Origin: CBDANO01 sp965197665
GTDB lineage: Bacteria; Chloroflexota; Dehalococcoidia; Lucifugimonadales; UBA3495
Length of the DNA stretch: 64,000 bases
Direction: 5' to 3'
Assembly (NCBI GenBank): GCA_965197665.1
Contig: CBDANO010000003.1
Location: 186,001 to 250,000 of the forward strand
Positions 8,943-17,217 of the stretch are shown piece by piece. Made by a program: the position numbers and the translations under genes. The notes beneath the pieces are model-generated. The model had not been told where the DNA came from and made no database searches. It saw nothing but the letters and a program-made list of their open reading frames with translations. Numbering within the stretch: position 1 is the stretch's first letter; the number at the start of each line of letters is the position of its first letter.

Positions 8943-10319
8943 ATGCAGCTAGCCGACCTGCCAAGCGTGGACCGGGTATTGGGCACCGAGGCCGTCGCCG
9001 GGATGGTGGAGGCGTACAGGCGGGAGTGGGTGGTGGACATCGTGCGCCAAGAGTTGGAGGAGGCCAGGGACCTGGTGCGGCGGGGGGGGGCGGCGCTCAC
9101 AGCCTTGGAGTTGGGCGAGCAGGTCTGCCGGCGGGTGGAATCAATGTTCCGGGCAGGGCCCCGGCGGGTCATCAACGCCACGGGCGTAATCCTCCACACC
9201 AACCTGGGGCGCGCGCCGCTGAGCCGGGCCGCCAATGACGCCGCCTCCGGGGCCGCGGCAGGGTACACCAACCTGGAGTTGGACCTAGCCGGCGGCGGGC
9301 GCGGTTCCCGGCAAGCCCATCTGCGGTCCTTGATAGGCCAACTGACCGGCACCGAATCGGCCTTGGCGGTAAACAATAACGCGTCGGCCCTTTTGCTGGC
9401 CCTTTACGCATTGGCCGCGGGTAAGGAAGTGGTGGTGTCCCGGGGGGAAGCGGTGGAGATCGGGGGCGGCTTTCGCATTCCCGACGTGCTGCGTCAAAGC
9501 GGAAGCATTCTGGTGGACGTTGGCACCACTAACCGGACCTACGTCCGGGATTACGAGCAGGCGATAAACGACAACACGGCCGCTTTGCTCAAGGTGCACG
9601 CCAGCAACTTTCGAGTGGAGGGTTTCACCGCGTCGGTAGAAACGAGGGAGTTGGCGGCGTTGGGGGAGCGGTACGGCATTCCGGTGCTGCATGACGTGGG
9701 CAGCGGCTGCTTGCTGGCCACGGAAAAGTACGGGTTGAGTCACGAACCGAGGCCCCAGGAAAGCGCGGCCGCCGGGACGGGCCTAGTACTGTTTTCCGGT
9801 GATAAGCTGCTGGGAGGCCCCCAGGCCGGCATAGTTGCGGGGAAAAGGGACTTGGTGGAACGGTTGGAGCGGCACCCCTTGGCCCGGGCGGTGAGAATCG
9901 ACAAGCTCAACCTAGCCGCATTGACCGCCACTCTGCTGCACTACATTGCCGGAGACGCGGAGAAAGAGGTCCCGGTATGGAGGATGATTTCCACCCCCTC
10001 GGGCGAGATCAAGGAAAGAGTCCACAAGTGGCAGTCGCGACTGGGGAGCGGCGCGGAGGTGAAGCCTTCCCGGTCGGCTATAGGCGGCGGCAGCTTGCCC
10101 GGTGAGACCCTGCCTTCCTGGGTGCTGGCCCTCCCGTGCCGCGGCAATCCGGGCGGCGCCGATGAAACGGCGGCGCGGCTGCGCGGGTCGGACCGGCCGG
10201 TGGTGGCCCGGGTCGAGGGAGACTGCGTACTCCTGGACCCCAGGACCGTGCTGCCCGAGGATGAAGAAGACTTGGTCCGGTCGGTAAGACGAGTATTGGA
10301 AGGGGACGGGTCAACCTAG
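8943..10319 (+). CDS. selA: L-seryl-tRNA(Sec) selenium transferase
   Basis: PLP enzyme that converts Ser-tRNA(Sec) to Sec-tRNA(Sec) using selenophosphate. 458 residues, the normal length. Diagnostic segments include INATGVILHTNLGRAPLS, SALAVNNNASALLLAL, HVGTTNRTY-type VDVGTTNRTYVRDY, and the PLP-lysine site FSGDKLLGGPQAG. Its presence implies that this organism makes selenoproteins, but selB, selC and selD are not in the window. I looked for tRNA(Sec) in the 197 bp upstream and did not find it. Confidence 0.97.
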   Translation: MQLADLPSVDRVLGTEAVAGMVEAYRREWVVDIVRQELEEARDLVRRGGAALTALELGEQVCRRVESMFRAGPRRVINATGVILHTNLGRAPLSRAANDAASGAAAGYTNLELDLAGGGRGSRQAHLRSLIGQLTGTESALAVNNNASALLLALYALAAGKEVVVSRGEAVEIGGGFRIPDVLRQSGSILVDVGTTNRTYVRDYEQAINDNTAALLKVHASNFRVEGFTASVETRELAALGERYGIPVLHDVGSGCLLATEKYGLSHEPRPQESAAAGTGLVLFSGDKLLGGPQAGIVAGKRDLVERLERHPLARAVRIDKLNLAALTATLLHYIAGDAEKEVPVWRMISTPSGEIKERVHKWQSRLGSGAEVKPSRSAIGGGSLPGETLPSWVLALPCRGNPGGADETAARLRGSDRPVVARVEGDCVLLDPRTVLPEDEEDLVRSVRRVLEGDGST

Positions 10320-10372
10320 CGGCGTGAGGGACCGAGTTGCTTGGTTGAAATAGCAGGTCCCCGGGTGATGGA

Positions 10373-11131
10373 TTGACGGACTATTTGCTGGTACACGGGG
10401 CGGGTCAAGGGGCGTGGAGTTGGGGGCGGGTCTGGGGCTATCTGACGGCGCCCGAAGAGCACCCGCCGCGCCTGTACGTTCCCCGGCGGGCCAACCGGGT
10501 GCACCCCTTGGACCTGCCGGGGCATGGGGCCGACGCCGGCGGTGATACGGCGGAAGTTAGGTTGGACGATTGCGTTCACGCCGTTACCCGGGCAGTTGAA
10601 CGGGAAGGACTAACCGACTTGGTCCTTGTCGGCCACGATTTCGGAGGGGGTGTGCTGCTTCAAGCGATTAGACAACTGCCCCAGCCGCCCAAGCGTCTGA
10701 TCCTGATTGCGGGCATCGTTCCGGTGCGGCGGCGGTCTATGCTGAGCGCTCTCTCCCATAGGACCAGAGGGGGGTTCCGGATGTTGGCGGCGCTCAGTAA
10801 GCTTTCCCGTCAGGACTTGAGGCTGCCGAGCTCGATTATCGGCAGGTACTTGTGCAACGGCATGGACGCGATGGACGTGGTCCACTCTTTGGGAAACTAC
10901 GGTCCGATTCCGACCCGAGCGCTAACGGCGCGACTGTTGCTGGGTGAGGAACCGCCACCCTGTCCGGTAACCTACGTTGTCCTGACCCGGGACAAGATGC
11001 TGTCGCCGAAGACGCAAGTGCGTATGGCGCATAGGGTCCCCTATGCCGAACTGACCACCGTGGACTCGTGCCACCAAGTGATGCTCGATAGGCCCAAGGA
11101 GTTGGCGGACCTCCTACTCGAGTTTGCTTGA
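10373..11131 (+). CDS. Alpha/beta hydrolase, MES/HNL-like, with an Asp nucleophile
   Basis: 252 residues; the only in-frame start near the N-terminus is TTG. The opening LVHGAGQGAWSWG is the oxyanion-loop region of the methylesterase/hydroxynitrile-lyase-like group, and the C-terminal SCHQVMLDRPKEL contains the catalytic His in the same context as plant methylesterases. The nucleophile elbow reads VGHDFGG, so the usual Ser is replaced by Asp as in epoxide hydrolases and haloalkane dehalogenases. Whether it hydrolyses epoxides, C-halogen bonds or nothing cannot be decided from sequence. Confidence 0.75.
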   Translation: MTDYLLVHGAGQGAWSWGRVWGYLTAPEEHPPRLYVPRRANRVHPLDLPGHGADAGGDTAEVRLDDCVHAVTRAVEREGLTDLVLVGHDFGGGVLLQAIRQLPQPPKRLILIAGIVPVRRRSMLSALSHRTRGGFRMLAALSKLSRQDLRLPSSIIGRYLCNGMDAMDVVHSLGNYGPIPTRALTARLLLGEEPPPCPVTYVVLTRDKMLSPKTQVRMAHRVPYAELTTVDSCHQVMLDRPKELADLLLEFA

Positions 11132-11180
11132 AAGACAGAGGGCGGCCCCTCGGTGACACTCCTTGGGTTGGCGCTTTGGT

Positions 11181-11279
11181 CTACCACCCGGGGCGGCGTT
11201 CTCCGCAATTCCCGCAGAAAACATCCCGCATGGGGCCGTTTTCGTGTCCGCATTTCTGGCATTTCCACTGGGCGCTCAT
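11181..11279 (-). CDS. 32-residue RanBP2-type zinc-finger microprotein
   Basis: A short open frame (ATG 11277-11279, TAG 11181-11183) encoding one zinc finger: WKCQKCGHEN followed by CGNCGERRP. The order W-x-C-x2-C-x3-N-x7-C-x2-C is close to RanBP2-type fingers found in protein- or RNA-binding proteins. A strong ribosome binding site AAAGGAG sits 9 bases before the ATG, and a TACTAT -10-like box lies further upstream. The frame is complete and not part of a longer protein. The partner is unknown; a role as an RNA- or ribosome-associated peptide is only a guess. Confidence 0.65.
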   Translation of the reverse strand: MSAQWKCQKCGHENGPMRDVFCGNCGERRPGW

Positions 11280-11402
11280 ATGTCCAGGCTCCTTTGGTCT
11301 ATAGTATTCGTCGGTATTGAGAAGTATTTAACTCCGCGCGGCGGTTACTTAATGCGGGTTCAAGCGTAACGCTCGGGGGATATTGGTTTCATTCTTGGGG
11401 CG

Positions 11403-11421
11403 GGCGGGTTTCAAACCCGCC
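11403..11421. repeat. Dispersed palindrome, copy 2
   Basis: GGCGGGTTT and AAACCCGCC arms, preceded by TTTCATTCTTGGGGC and followed by GTTTGGGTGTGGTT, the same flanks as other copies. It occupies the 11280-11506 gap, which holds nothing else I can recognise. Confidence 0.75.
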
Positions 11422-11506
11422 TCTGCGTTTGGGTGTGGTTTCTCGGGGGATACACGAAATTCCTGCGGCAACGGGCCACGCCGGATACGGAAGTACCTTC
11501 AACCGG

Positions 11507-11549
11507 GTAAACGTGTTCGTGTTCCGGTTCGGGCTCTTTGTCTTGGGTT
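11507..11549 (-). repeat. In-frame duplicate of the groEL 3' tail downstream of its stop codon
   Basis: 43 bp matching 11567-11609 with about six differences, exactly 60 bp away and so in the groEL frame. Read past the stop it would encode TQDKEPEPEHEHVY against the real tail TEDKEPEPEHEHVH; four of the six changes are synonymous. Confidence 0.8.
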
Positions 11550-11563
11550 GATGCCAACACGTT

Positions 11564-13168
11564 CTAGTGGACGTGTTCGTGTTCCGGCTCCGGTTCTTTG
11601 TCTTCGGTTATGAGGGATTCGGCGGTTAGTATCATGCCGGCCACGCTGGCCGCGTTTTCCAGGGCGGTGCGGGATACTTTGGCGGGATCGATTATCCCTT
11701 TGGCAATCATGTCCCCGAATTCGTTCCGTTGGGCGTCGAACCCGTAATTCGCCTTACCGGCGTTGCGCACGCTGTTCAGCACCACCGGACCGTCTTGCCC
11801 GGCGTTGGCGGCGATGATTCGGATGGGCTCTTCCAGGGCCCGTTGCAAAATACTCTTGGCCACGACCTCGTCGCCGACAAGGCTCACGTTGTCGAGGGCG
11901 GGGGAGGTAAGGATATAGGCCACTCCGCCTCCGGGGACCACACCTTCTTCGACGGCGGCACGGGTTGCGGAGAGAGCGTCTTGGACCCGCTGCTTCTTCT
12001 CTTTGAGTTCCGGCTCGGTGGGCGCACCGACTTTGATTACGGCAACCCCGCCGGATAGCTTGGCCAAGCGCTCCTGAAGTTTTTCTTTGTCGTACTCCGA
12101 GGTGGTCTCCTCTATCTGCACCTTTATTTGCTCTTCGCGGGCTTTGATAAGGTCAGGTGAGCCTTTGCCCTCCACGATGGTGGTCTTGTCCTTGGTGGAC
12201 TCGACCCTTCTGGCTTGGCCCAGATCGGATACGGTGGCCGAGTCGAGCTTTCGGCCCTGCTCTTCGGAGATAACCTGAGCGTTCGTCAGGATGGCGATGT
12301 CCTCCAGCATGGCCTTTCGCCGGTCCCCGAACCCGGGGGCCTTGACCGCGAGACAATTCAGAGTGCCGCGCAACTTGTTGACCACCAGCACCGCCAAGGC
12401 TTCGCTGTCCACGTCCTCTCCGATGATGACCAAGTTGTTCCTGACTTGAACAGCCTTTTCCAGAACGGGGAGCAGGTCGGCGACGGCGGAGACCTTCTTG
12501 TCGGTCACCAGAATCAAGGGGTTGTCGATGTAGGCCTCCATGCGTTGAGGGTTGGTGACGAAGTAAGGGCTGATGTAGCCCCGGTCGAAGTTCATACCTT
12601 CCACGAACTCAGTCTCGGAGTTGACGCCCTTGCTCTCTTCCACGGTAATGACGCCGGAGGCGCCGATGCGGTCCATGACGTCGGCCAAGGTGTCGCCGAT
12701 TTCCTTGTCGTTGGCCGATATGGAAGCCACTTGGGCCATTTGGTCGCGGCCCTCCACCGGTATTGAGACCTTCTTCAATTCGGCCACGAGAACATCCACG
12801 CACTTGTCCAACCCCCGCTTGATGGCCATGGGGTCGTGGCCGGCGGCGACGTTCTTCATTCCTTCTCGGACCATCGATTGCGCTAAGACGGTAGCGGTGG
12901 TGGTCCCGTCACCGGCGGCGTCGTTGGTCTTGTTGGCCGCTTCTTTGATAAGCTGGGCGCCCATGTTCTGGAAAGAGTCCGGCAGGTCAACCTCTTTGGA
13001 TATAACGACGCCGTCGTTGGTGACCACCGGGGCGCCCCATTTCTTCTCCAGGATGACGTTGCGGCCCTTGGGCCCCAGGGTCAAACGCACCGCATCAGCC
13101 ACCATGTCTATTCCGCGCAGTAAAGAGTCGCGGGCCGCCTCGTCGGTCACGATTTGCTTAGCTGGCAT
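11564..13168 (-). CDS. groEL: Chaperonin GroEL (60 kDa)
   Basis: 534 residues encoding the double-ring ATP-dependent folding chaperonin. Signature segments include LTLGPKGRNVILEKKWG, NDAAGDGTTTATVLAQ (ATP-site Asp) and AAVEEGVVPGGGVAY. The C-terminus is EPEPEHEHVH rather than the usual Gly-Met repeat. A clear AGGAGG lies 9 bases before the ATG. No groES is adjacent on either side, and I find no CIRCE inverted repeat upstream, so regulation by HrcA is not supported here. Confidence 0.98.
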   Translation of the reverse strand: MPAKQIVTDEAARDSLLRGIDMVADAVRLTLGPKGRNVILEKKWGAPVVTNDGVVISKEVDLPDSFQNMGAQLIKEAANKTNDAAGDGTTTATVLAQSMVREGMKNVAAGHDPMAIKRGLDKCVDVLVAELKKVSIPVEGRDQMAQVASISANDKEIGDTLADVMDRIGASGVITVEESKGVNSETEFVEGMNFDRGYISPYFVTNPQRMEAYIDNPLILVTDKKVSAVADLLPVLEKAVQVRNNLVIIGEDVDSEALAVLVVNKLRGTLNCLAVKAPGFGDRRKAMLEDIAILTNAQVISEEQGRKLDSATVSDLGQARRVESTKDKTTIVEGKGSPDLIKAREEQIKVQIEETTSEYDKEKLQERLAKLSGGVAVIKVGAPTEPELKEKKQRVQDALSATRAAVEEGVVPGGGVAYILTSPALDNVSLVGDEVVAKSILQRALEEPIRIIAANAGQDGPVVLNSVRNAGKANYGFDAQRNEFGDMIAKGIIDPAKVSRTALENAASVAGMILTAESLITEDKEPEPEHEHVH

Positions 13169-13393
13169 GACGTATCAACCTCCTACGATTGTCGTTGACT
13201 TGTTATTCAGGGAATATTGGGGGGCGCGCTGTTGACACCAAGCACCGGATGCTCGCCGTCTTCCCGGGAAATCCCCCCGGCCAAAGGCCGAACATTTCCA
13301 CGAATCACACGAATCAAAGGATAATTGGGCTTGCGTCGGCGGTCAAGAGGTTGGTTTCGCTAGGCTAGACTGCAATGGGTTGCGGCCTTGCTG

Positions 13394-13402
13394 TGCTAGA
13401 CT
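13394..13402 (+). promoter_or_regulatory. Extended -10 element abutting the endonuclease Q start
   Basis: TGCTAGACT ends six bases before the ATG, so transcription would begin at or next to the start codon, giving a leaderless mRNA. A second GCTAGACTG occurs about 30 bp upstream. No Shine-Dalgarno sequence is visible. Confidence 0.4.
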
Positions 13403-13408
13403 GACGGC

Positions 13409-14692
13409 ATGGCCTACGCCACCGACCTGCACCTTCATTCCGCCTTCTCCTACGCCTGCAGCAAAAACCTAACCCTGGAGAACCTTGCCTCTTGGGCGAA
13501 GGTAAAGGGCATCGATCTTCTGGCCAGCGCCGATTTTACTCATCCACGTTGGCGAGAAGAGCTGGGGCGGCGCTTGGCCCCCAGCGCGCCGGGAATCTTC
13601 GAGTTCAACGGGGTGCAATTCGTATTGGGCACCGAGGTCAGCTGCGTGTACCGGCAGGGGGGAAAGGGCCGGAAGGTACATATTCTGCTCCTGGCTCCCG
13701 ACTTCGATACCGTGGACCGGATCAACTTGGCGTTGGCCGGTGGCAAGAACAAACTGGAGTCGGACGGGCGGCCCACGCTTCGCATTTCGGCCCGGGACCT
13801 CACCGCGTTGGCCCTCGACGCCAGTCCGGAGTGCATCGTAATACCGGCCCACGTTTGGACTCCGTGGTTCGGCGTTTTCGGGTCCAAGTCTGGCTTCGAC
13901 CACTTGGAGGAGTGCTTCCTGGACATGACTCCCCAGATTCACGCCTTGGAGACCGGGCTTTCCAGCGATCCGGCTATGATGTGGCCTCTTGGCGGCTTGG
14001 CGGACCGGACCATCGTTTCCTTTTCCGACGCCCACTCGGCGCCTAAGCTGGGCCGGGAGATGACGGTGTTCCCGGGGGCGCCAAGCTACCGGGGGCTGGC
14101 CGAAAACCTGGCGAACCAGGGAGTGGACTACACTGTGGAGTTCTACCCGCAGGAAGGAAAGTATCACTACAGCGGCCACCGAAAGTGCGGCGTTCGCCAC
14201 GCCCCCGACGATACCCAGAGGGAGGGATGCCGTTGCCCGGTGTGCGGCCGCCCGTTAACGCTGGGGGTGTTACACCGGGTCCGCTATCTTTCAAGTAAGG
14301 CGAGTAAATCGCCAACGACCCAAGAGTCAGTGAAGGAAGAGCAATACGAAATGCACTCCACGGATGGGTACGTGCGTCATTCGGGCGGGAGGCCGCCCTT
14401 CATCCGCTTGGTACCCTTGGTGGAGATCATTGCGGAGAGTATGGGTCAAGGCCCGTCAACCCGCCGGGTGGAGGCCGAGTACCGGCGGTTGATAGAGGAG
14501 TTTGGCAACGAGCTACGGGTGCTGTTGGAGGTCCCGCCGTCCGAATTGGAGCGGTTGTCCGGGGAGACTATAGCCCAAGCCGTGGCCAAGGCCAGGGCGG
14601 GTGATGTCCGAATTGACCCGGGTTACGACGGGGTATACGGCAAAATCAGCGTGTCGCCGGCAGAAGGACCGCGCCAAGGACCATTGTTCTAG
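13409..14692 (+). CDS. Endonuclease Q-type PHP-domain DNA repair nuclease
   Basis: 427 residues. The N-terminal PHP metal site begins DLHLHSAFSYACS, followed by WAKVKGIDLLASADFTHP and a KVHILLLAP segment; SDAHSAP supplies a later metal ligand pair. A Cys-rich zinc ribbon (HRKCGV, then CRCPVCGRPLTLGVLHRV, about 255-290) is typical of endonuclease Q, which nicks DNA 5' of deaminated bases such as uracil and hypoxanthine. A linker near 300-320 is Ser/Lys/Thr-rich. EndoQ is best studied in archaea and is patchy in bacteria. Neighbours give no functional hint. Confidence 0.82.
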   Translation: MAYATDLHLHSAFSYACSKNLTLENLASWAKVKGIDLLASADFTHPRWREELGRRLAPSAPGIFEFNGVQFVLGTEVSCVYRQGGKGRKVHILLLAPDFDTVDRINLALAGGKNKLESDGRPTLRISARDLTALALDASPECIVIPAHVWTPWFGVFGSKSGFDHLEECFLDMTPQIHALETGLSSDPAMMWPLGGLADRTIVSFSDAHSAPKLGREMTVFPGAPSYRGLAENLANQGVDYTVEFYPQEGKYHYSGHRKCGVRHAPDDTQREGCRCPVCGRPLTLGVLHRVRYLSSKASKSPTTQESVKEEQYEMHSTDGYVRHSGGRPPFIRLVPLVEIIAESMGQGPSTRRVEAEYRRLIEEFGNELRVLLEVPPSELERLSGETIAQAVAKARAGDVRIDPGYDGVYGKISVSPAEGPRQGPLF

Positions 14693-14821
14693 CCGGCCGG
14701 GCCCAAGGCCACGGCTTGACTCGTTTGGCCCACGGCCCGGGAGTCCAAGCGGTACGGGTTGATAACGGGGCAAGTATTGACGAATTGATGACGGCCGCGT
14801 AGCTGGTACTCGGGGCGGTTA

Positions 14822-14830
14822 TGCTAAAAT
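14822..14830 (+). promoter_or_regulatory. Extended -10 element upstream of the acetyltransferase gene
   Basis: TGCTAAAAT, 52 bp before the ATG. No clear -35 box. The rest of the 190-bp gap 14693-14882 holds nothing recognised. Confidence 0.4.
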
Positions 14831-14882
14831 TGACGGGTCTGTTGCAAAATCGGGGCGACCGCGAACTCGGACCGGACCAGCC

Positions 14883-15533
14883 ATGGATGTTGTACTTCGA
14901 CGCCTGCGAGCCGATGACATCGGCCAAGTGGTGGACATTGAGCGAGAGGCGTTTTCTCCACTCTGGATCAGCACTCCTTTCAAGCGCGAACTGAACAACC
15001 GCTATGCCAGCTATCTCGTAGCCTGCGTTACGCCCGACCAGGACAGCCCGGCGCCGATGGAGAACCCGTCCGCCTGGGGCCGCTCCTCGCTCTGGGGCCG
15101 TCTCAAGCTTGGCCTGGGGAGATTGACCGGTAGGCCCAGGTCCGCTGACCCCAACACCCCTTTCGTGGCCGGGTACGTGAGCGTCTGGTACCAGGGTGAA
15201 GGGGCCCACATCACCGAGATAGCGGTCCGTGAGGGGCTGCGGGGCCGGGGGATTGGCGAGCTTCTGCTCATCGGCTCCCTGAGGGCGGCGGTGGACTACG
15301 GCTCCAACGTCATGACCCTCGAGACCCGCGTCTCCAACTTCGTGGCCCAGCGGCTCTACGAGAAGTACGGCTTCAAGTCGGTCGGAATCCGAAAGGCGTA
15401 CTATTCGGACAACCGAGAAGACGCGGTCATCATGACTACCAACCCCATCCACAGCGAGGACTATCAGCAAATGTTTCAGGAATTGCAGAAAGCCTACCGG
15501 TCCCGGTGGGGGAAGATCGAGATCTGGCCCTGA
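14883..15533 (+). CDS. GNAT N-acetyltransferase, RimI-like
   Basis: 216 residues. The GNAT core shows ITEIAVREGLRGRGIGELLL, where the Arg/Gln-x-x-Gly-x-Gly/Ala acetyl-CoA loop is RGRGIG, and the C-terminal FVAQRLYEKYGFKSVGIRKAYY typical of RimI, which acetylates the N-terminal Ala of ribosomal protein S18. Relative to E. coli RimI (148 residues) there is an insertion near residues 50-90 and a C-terminal extension of about 25 residues, so it may have another protein substrate. The gene has its own extended -10 element. Confidence 0.8.
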   Translation: MDVVLRRLRADDIGQVVDIEREAFSPLWISTPFKRELNNRYASYLVACVTPDQDSPAPMENPSAWGRSSLWGRLKLGLGRLTGRPRSADPNTPFVAGYVSVWYQGEGAHITEIAVREGLRGRGIGELLLIGSLRAAVDYGSNVMTLETRVSNFVAQRLYEKYGFKSVGIRKAYYSDNREDAVIMTTNPIHSEDYQQMFQELQKAYRSRWGKIEIWP

Positions 15534-15554
15534 CCGTTCCGGTGGTCCCCGCGG

Positions 15555-15583
15555 TTGACCATCGGAAACGTCGTTGGTAGAAT
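15555..15583 (+). promoter_or_regulatory. Sigma-70-type promoter upstream of coaE
   Basis: TTGACC and TAGAAT separated by 17 bp, with TGG just before the -10 hexamer (extended -10). The predicted start is near 15590, giving a leader of about 110 bases before the coaE ATG. Confidence 0.65.
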
Positions 15584-15702
15584 GACTCGAACGTTAGGGC
15601 AGTCCTATGGGACCTGCCTTCGTTCAGTGGGATACCCAAGGTTCGACTGGTACCGTCGGAAATTAGGGGAACGTTCCGGGAGATGATTGCGCCGGATAGG
15701 CA

Positions 15703-16329
15703 ATGCTGGTCATCGGATTGACCGGCAGCATAGGCACCGGGAAGAGCGAGGTGGCCCGGTTGCTGGAAGGATTGGGGGCGGCAATCATCGACGCCGACCA
15801 AGTGGGGCATGAAGCCTACAAACCCGACTCCGAAATCTGGCGGGAAGTAGTCAAGGCCTTTGGAGAGGGGATACTCCAGCCTAACAAAGAAATCGACCGC
15901 CGGAAGCTGGGGGCCCTGGTTTTTTCCGACCCGGAGCAACTGACCGTACTCAATAAGATCATGCACCCTCGGATGGCGCGGAAGGTTGCGGAGGAGTTGG
16001 AACGCTTCAGGTCCGAGGGCGTTGGGGTAGCGGTGGTGGAGGCGGCCCTCCTGTTCGAAGCGGGATGGGACACGCTGACCCACGAGGTGTGGGCTACGGA
16101 CTCCCCGCTGGAGGCGGTTATTGAAAGGCTTCAGGCTCGAAACGGTATGTCGGCTGAGGAAGTGCTGAAGCGGGTTGAGTCCCAGATGGACCGTTCCGAA
16201 CGGCTGGCCCGGGCCGACGTGGTCGTGGATAATTCGGGCGATCAGGCAGCCCTGGAAGTAACGGTATACAAACTTTGGGATAGCAGAGTCAAGATGGAGA
16301 AGCGCGAGCATAATGGTAGAGACGGCTGA
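15703..16329 (+). CDS. coaE: Dephospho-CoA kinase
   Basis: Phosphorylates dephospho-CoA in the last step of coenzyme A synthesis. 208 residues, the family length. P-loop GLTGSIGTGKS at residues 5-15, IIDADQVGHEAY in the CoA-binding region and VVVDNSGD near the C-terminus are family marks. It overlaps the following AAA+ ATPase gene by 17 bp and is probably cotranscribed with it, the Nudix gene and the VWA gene. Confidence 0.96.
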   Translation: MLVIGLTGSIGTGKSEVARLLEGLGAAIIDADQVGHEAYKPDSEIWREVVKAFGEGILQPNKEIDRRKLGALVFSDPEQLTVLNKIMHPRMARKVAEELERFRSEGVGVAVVEAALLFEAGWDTLTHEVWATDSPLEAVIERLQARNGMSAEEVLKRVESQMDRSERLARADVVVDNSGDQAALEVTVYKLWDSRVKMEKREHNGRDG

Positions 16330-17209
16330 TCCTCAGTTCAAAGAGTACGCAATAGAAGAGTTCCTGGTTCGCAGCGAGCCCTACTACCGGAGGGTTGGCG
16401 ACGAACTCGACCTCTTTACTGCTGCATATCATCAGCACATTCCCGTATTGTTGAAAGGCCCCACGGGTTGCGGCAAGACGCGCTTTGTGGAGTACATGGC
16501 ATGGAAGCTAGGCCGGCCCCTTACGGTGGTGCGAAGCAAGGAAAATGGGCAGGAACTCCGGGAAGGGGAAGTGCGGGTACCCTTGGTTACCATTGCTTGC
16601 CACGAGGACCTGACCGCCAGCGACTTGGTGGGCCGGTACCTCTTGGACGCGGAGGGTACCCGCTGGATCGACGGGCCTATGACCCGGGCGGTTAAAGCAG
16701 GGGCCATACTCTACTTGGACGAGGTTGTCGAGGCCCGTAAAGATACAACCGTGCTCATCCACCCCCTTACCGACCACCGACGCATCCTGCCCGTCGAGAA
16801 GACCGGATCGATCATCGAGGCCGACGACCGGTTCTTGCTTTGCGTTTCCTACAACCCCGGGTACCAGAGCGCCCTGAAGGACTTGAAGCACAGCACACGA
16901 CAGCGGTTCATATCGATAGAGTTCTACTACCCGCCCCGGGACATCGAGGCGGAAATCGTGCAGCGGGAAAGCGGGTGTACGGCGGAACACGCGGATGCCC
17001 TGGCCAAGCTGGGTGAAAAGATACGAAACCTCGAGGAGCACGGGCTGCAAGAAGGAGCGAGCACCCGGCTGCTCATATATGCCGCCCGCCTGATATCCGA
17101 GGGCATCCCGGCCCGCCGGGCTTGCCAGGTCGCTATCGTGTGGACCTTGACCGACGAGCCGGACCTGCAGCGAAGCATCGAAGAGGTCGTGTCCTCCATT
17201 TTCGAGTAG
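16313..17209 (+). CDS. MoxR-family AAA+ ATPase (CbbQ/NorQ-like)
   Basis: 298 residues. Walker A GPTGCGKTR (about 49-57), Walker B ILYLDEV (about 137-143), and the C-terminal lid region STRLLIYAARLI match the CbbQ/NirQ/NorQ branch of MoxR ATPases. These work with a VWA-domain partner to insert metals or remodel enzymes (Rubisco, NO reductase, for example). The partner here is the giant VWA protein encoded two genes downstream. No Rubisco or NO reductase gene lies nearby, so the client is unknown. Confidence 0.9.
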   Translation: MVETADPQFKEYAIEEFLVRSEPYYRRVGDELDLFTAAYHQHIPVLLKGPTGCGKTRFVEYMAWKLGRPLTVVRSKENGQELREGEVRVPLVTIACHEDLTASDLVGRYLLDAEGTRWIDGPMTRAVKAGAILYLDEVVEARKDTTVLIHPLTDHRRILPVEKTGSIIEADDRFLLCVSYNPGYQSALKDLKHSTRQRFISIEFYYPPRDIEAEIVQRESGCTAEHADALAKLGEKIRNLEEHGLQEGASTRLLIYAARLISEGIPARRACQVAIVWTLTDEPDLQRSIEEVVSSIFE

Positions 17210-17217
17210 GGGTCTGA

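Noticed and set aside
13169..13300. CIRCE element for groEL
   Set aside because: I looked for TTAGCACTC-N9-GAGTGCTAA and found only a short GCACCGGATGCTC resemblance.
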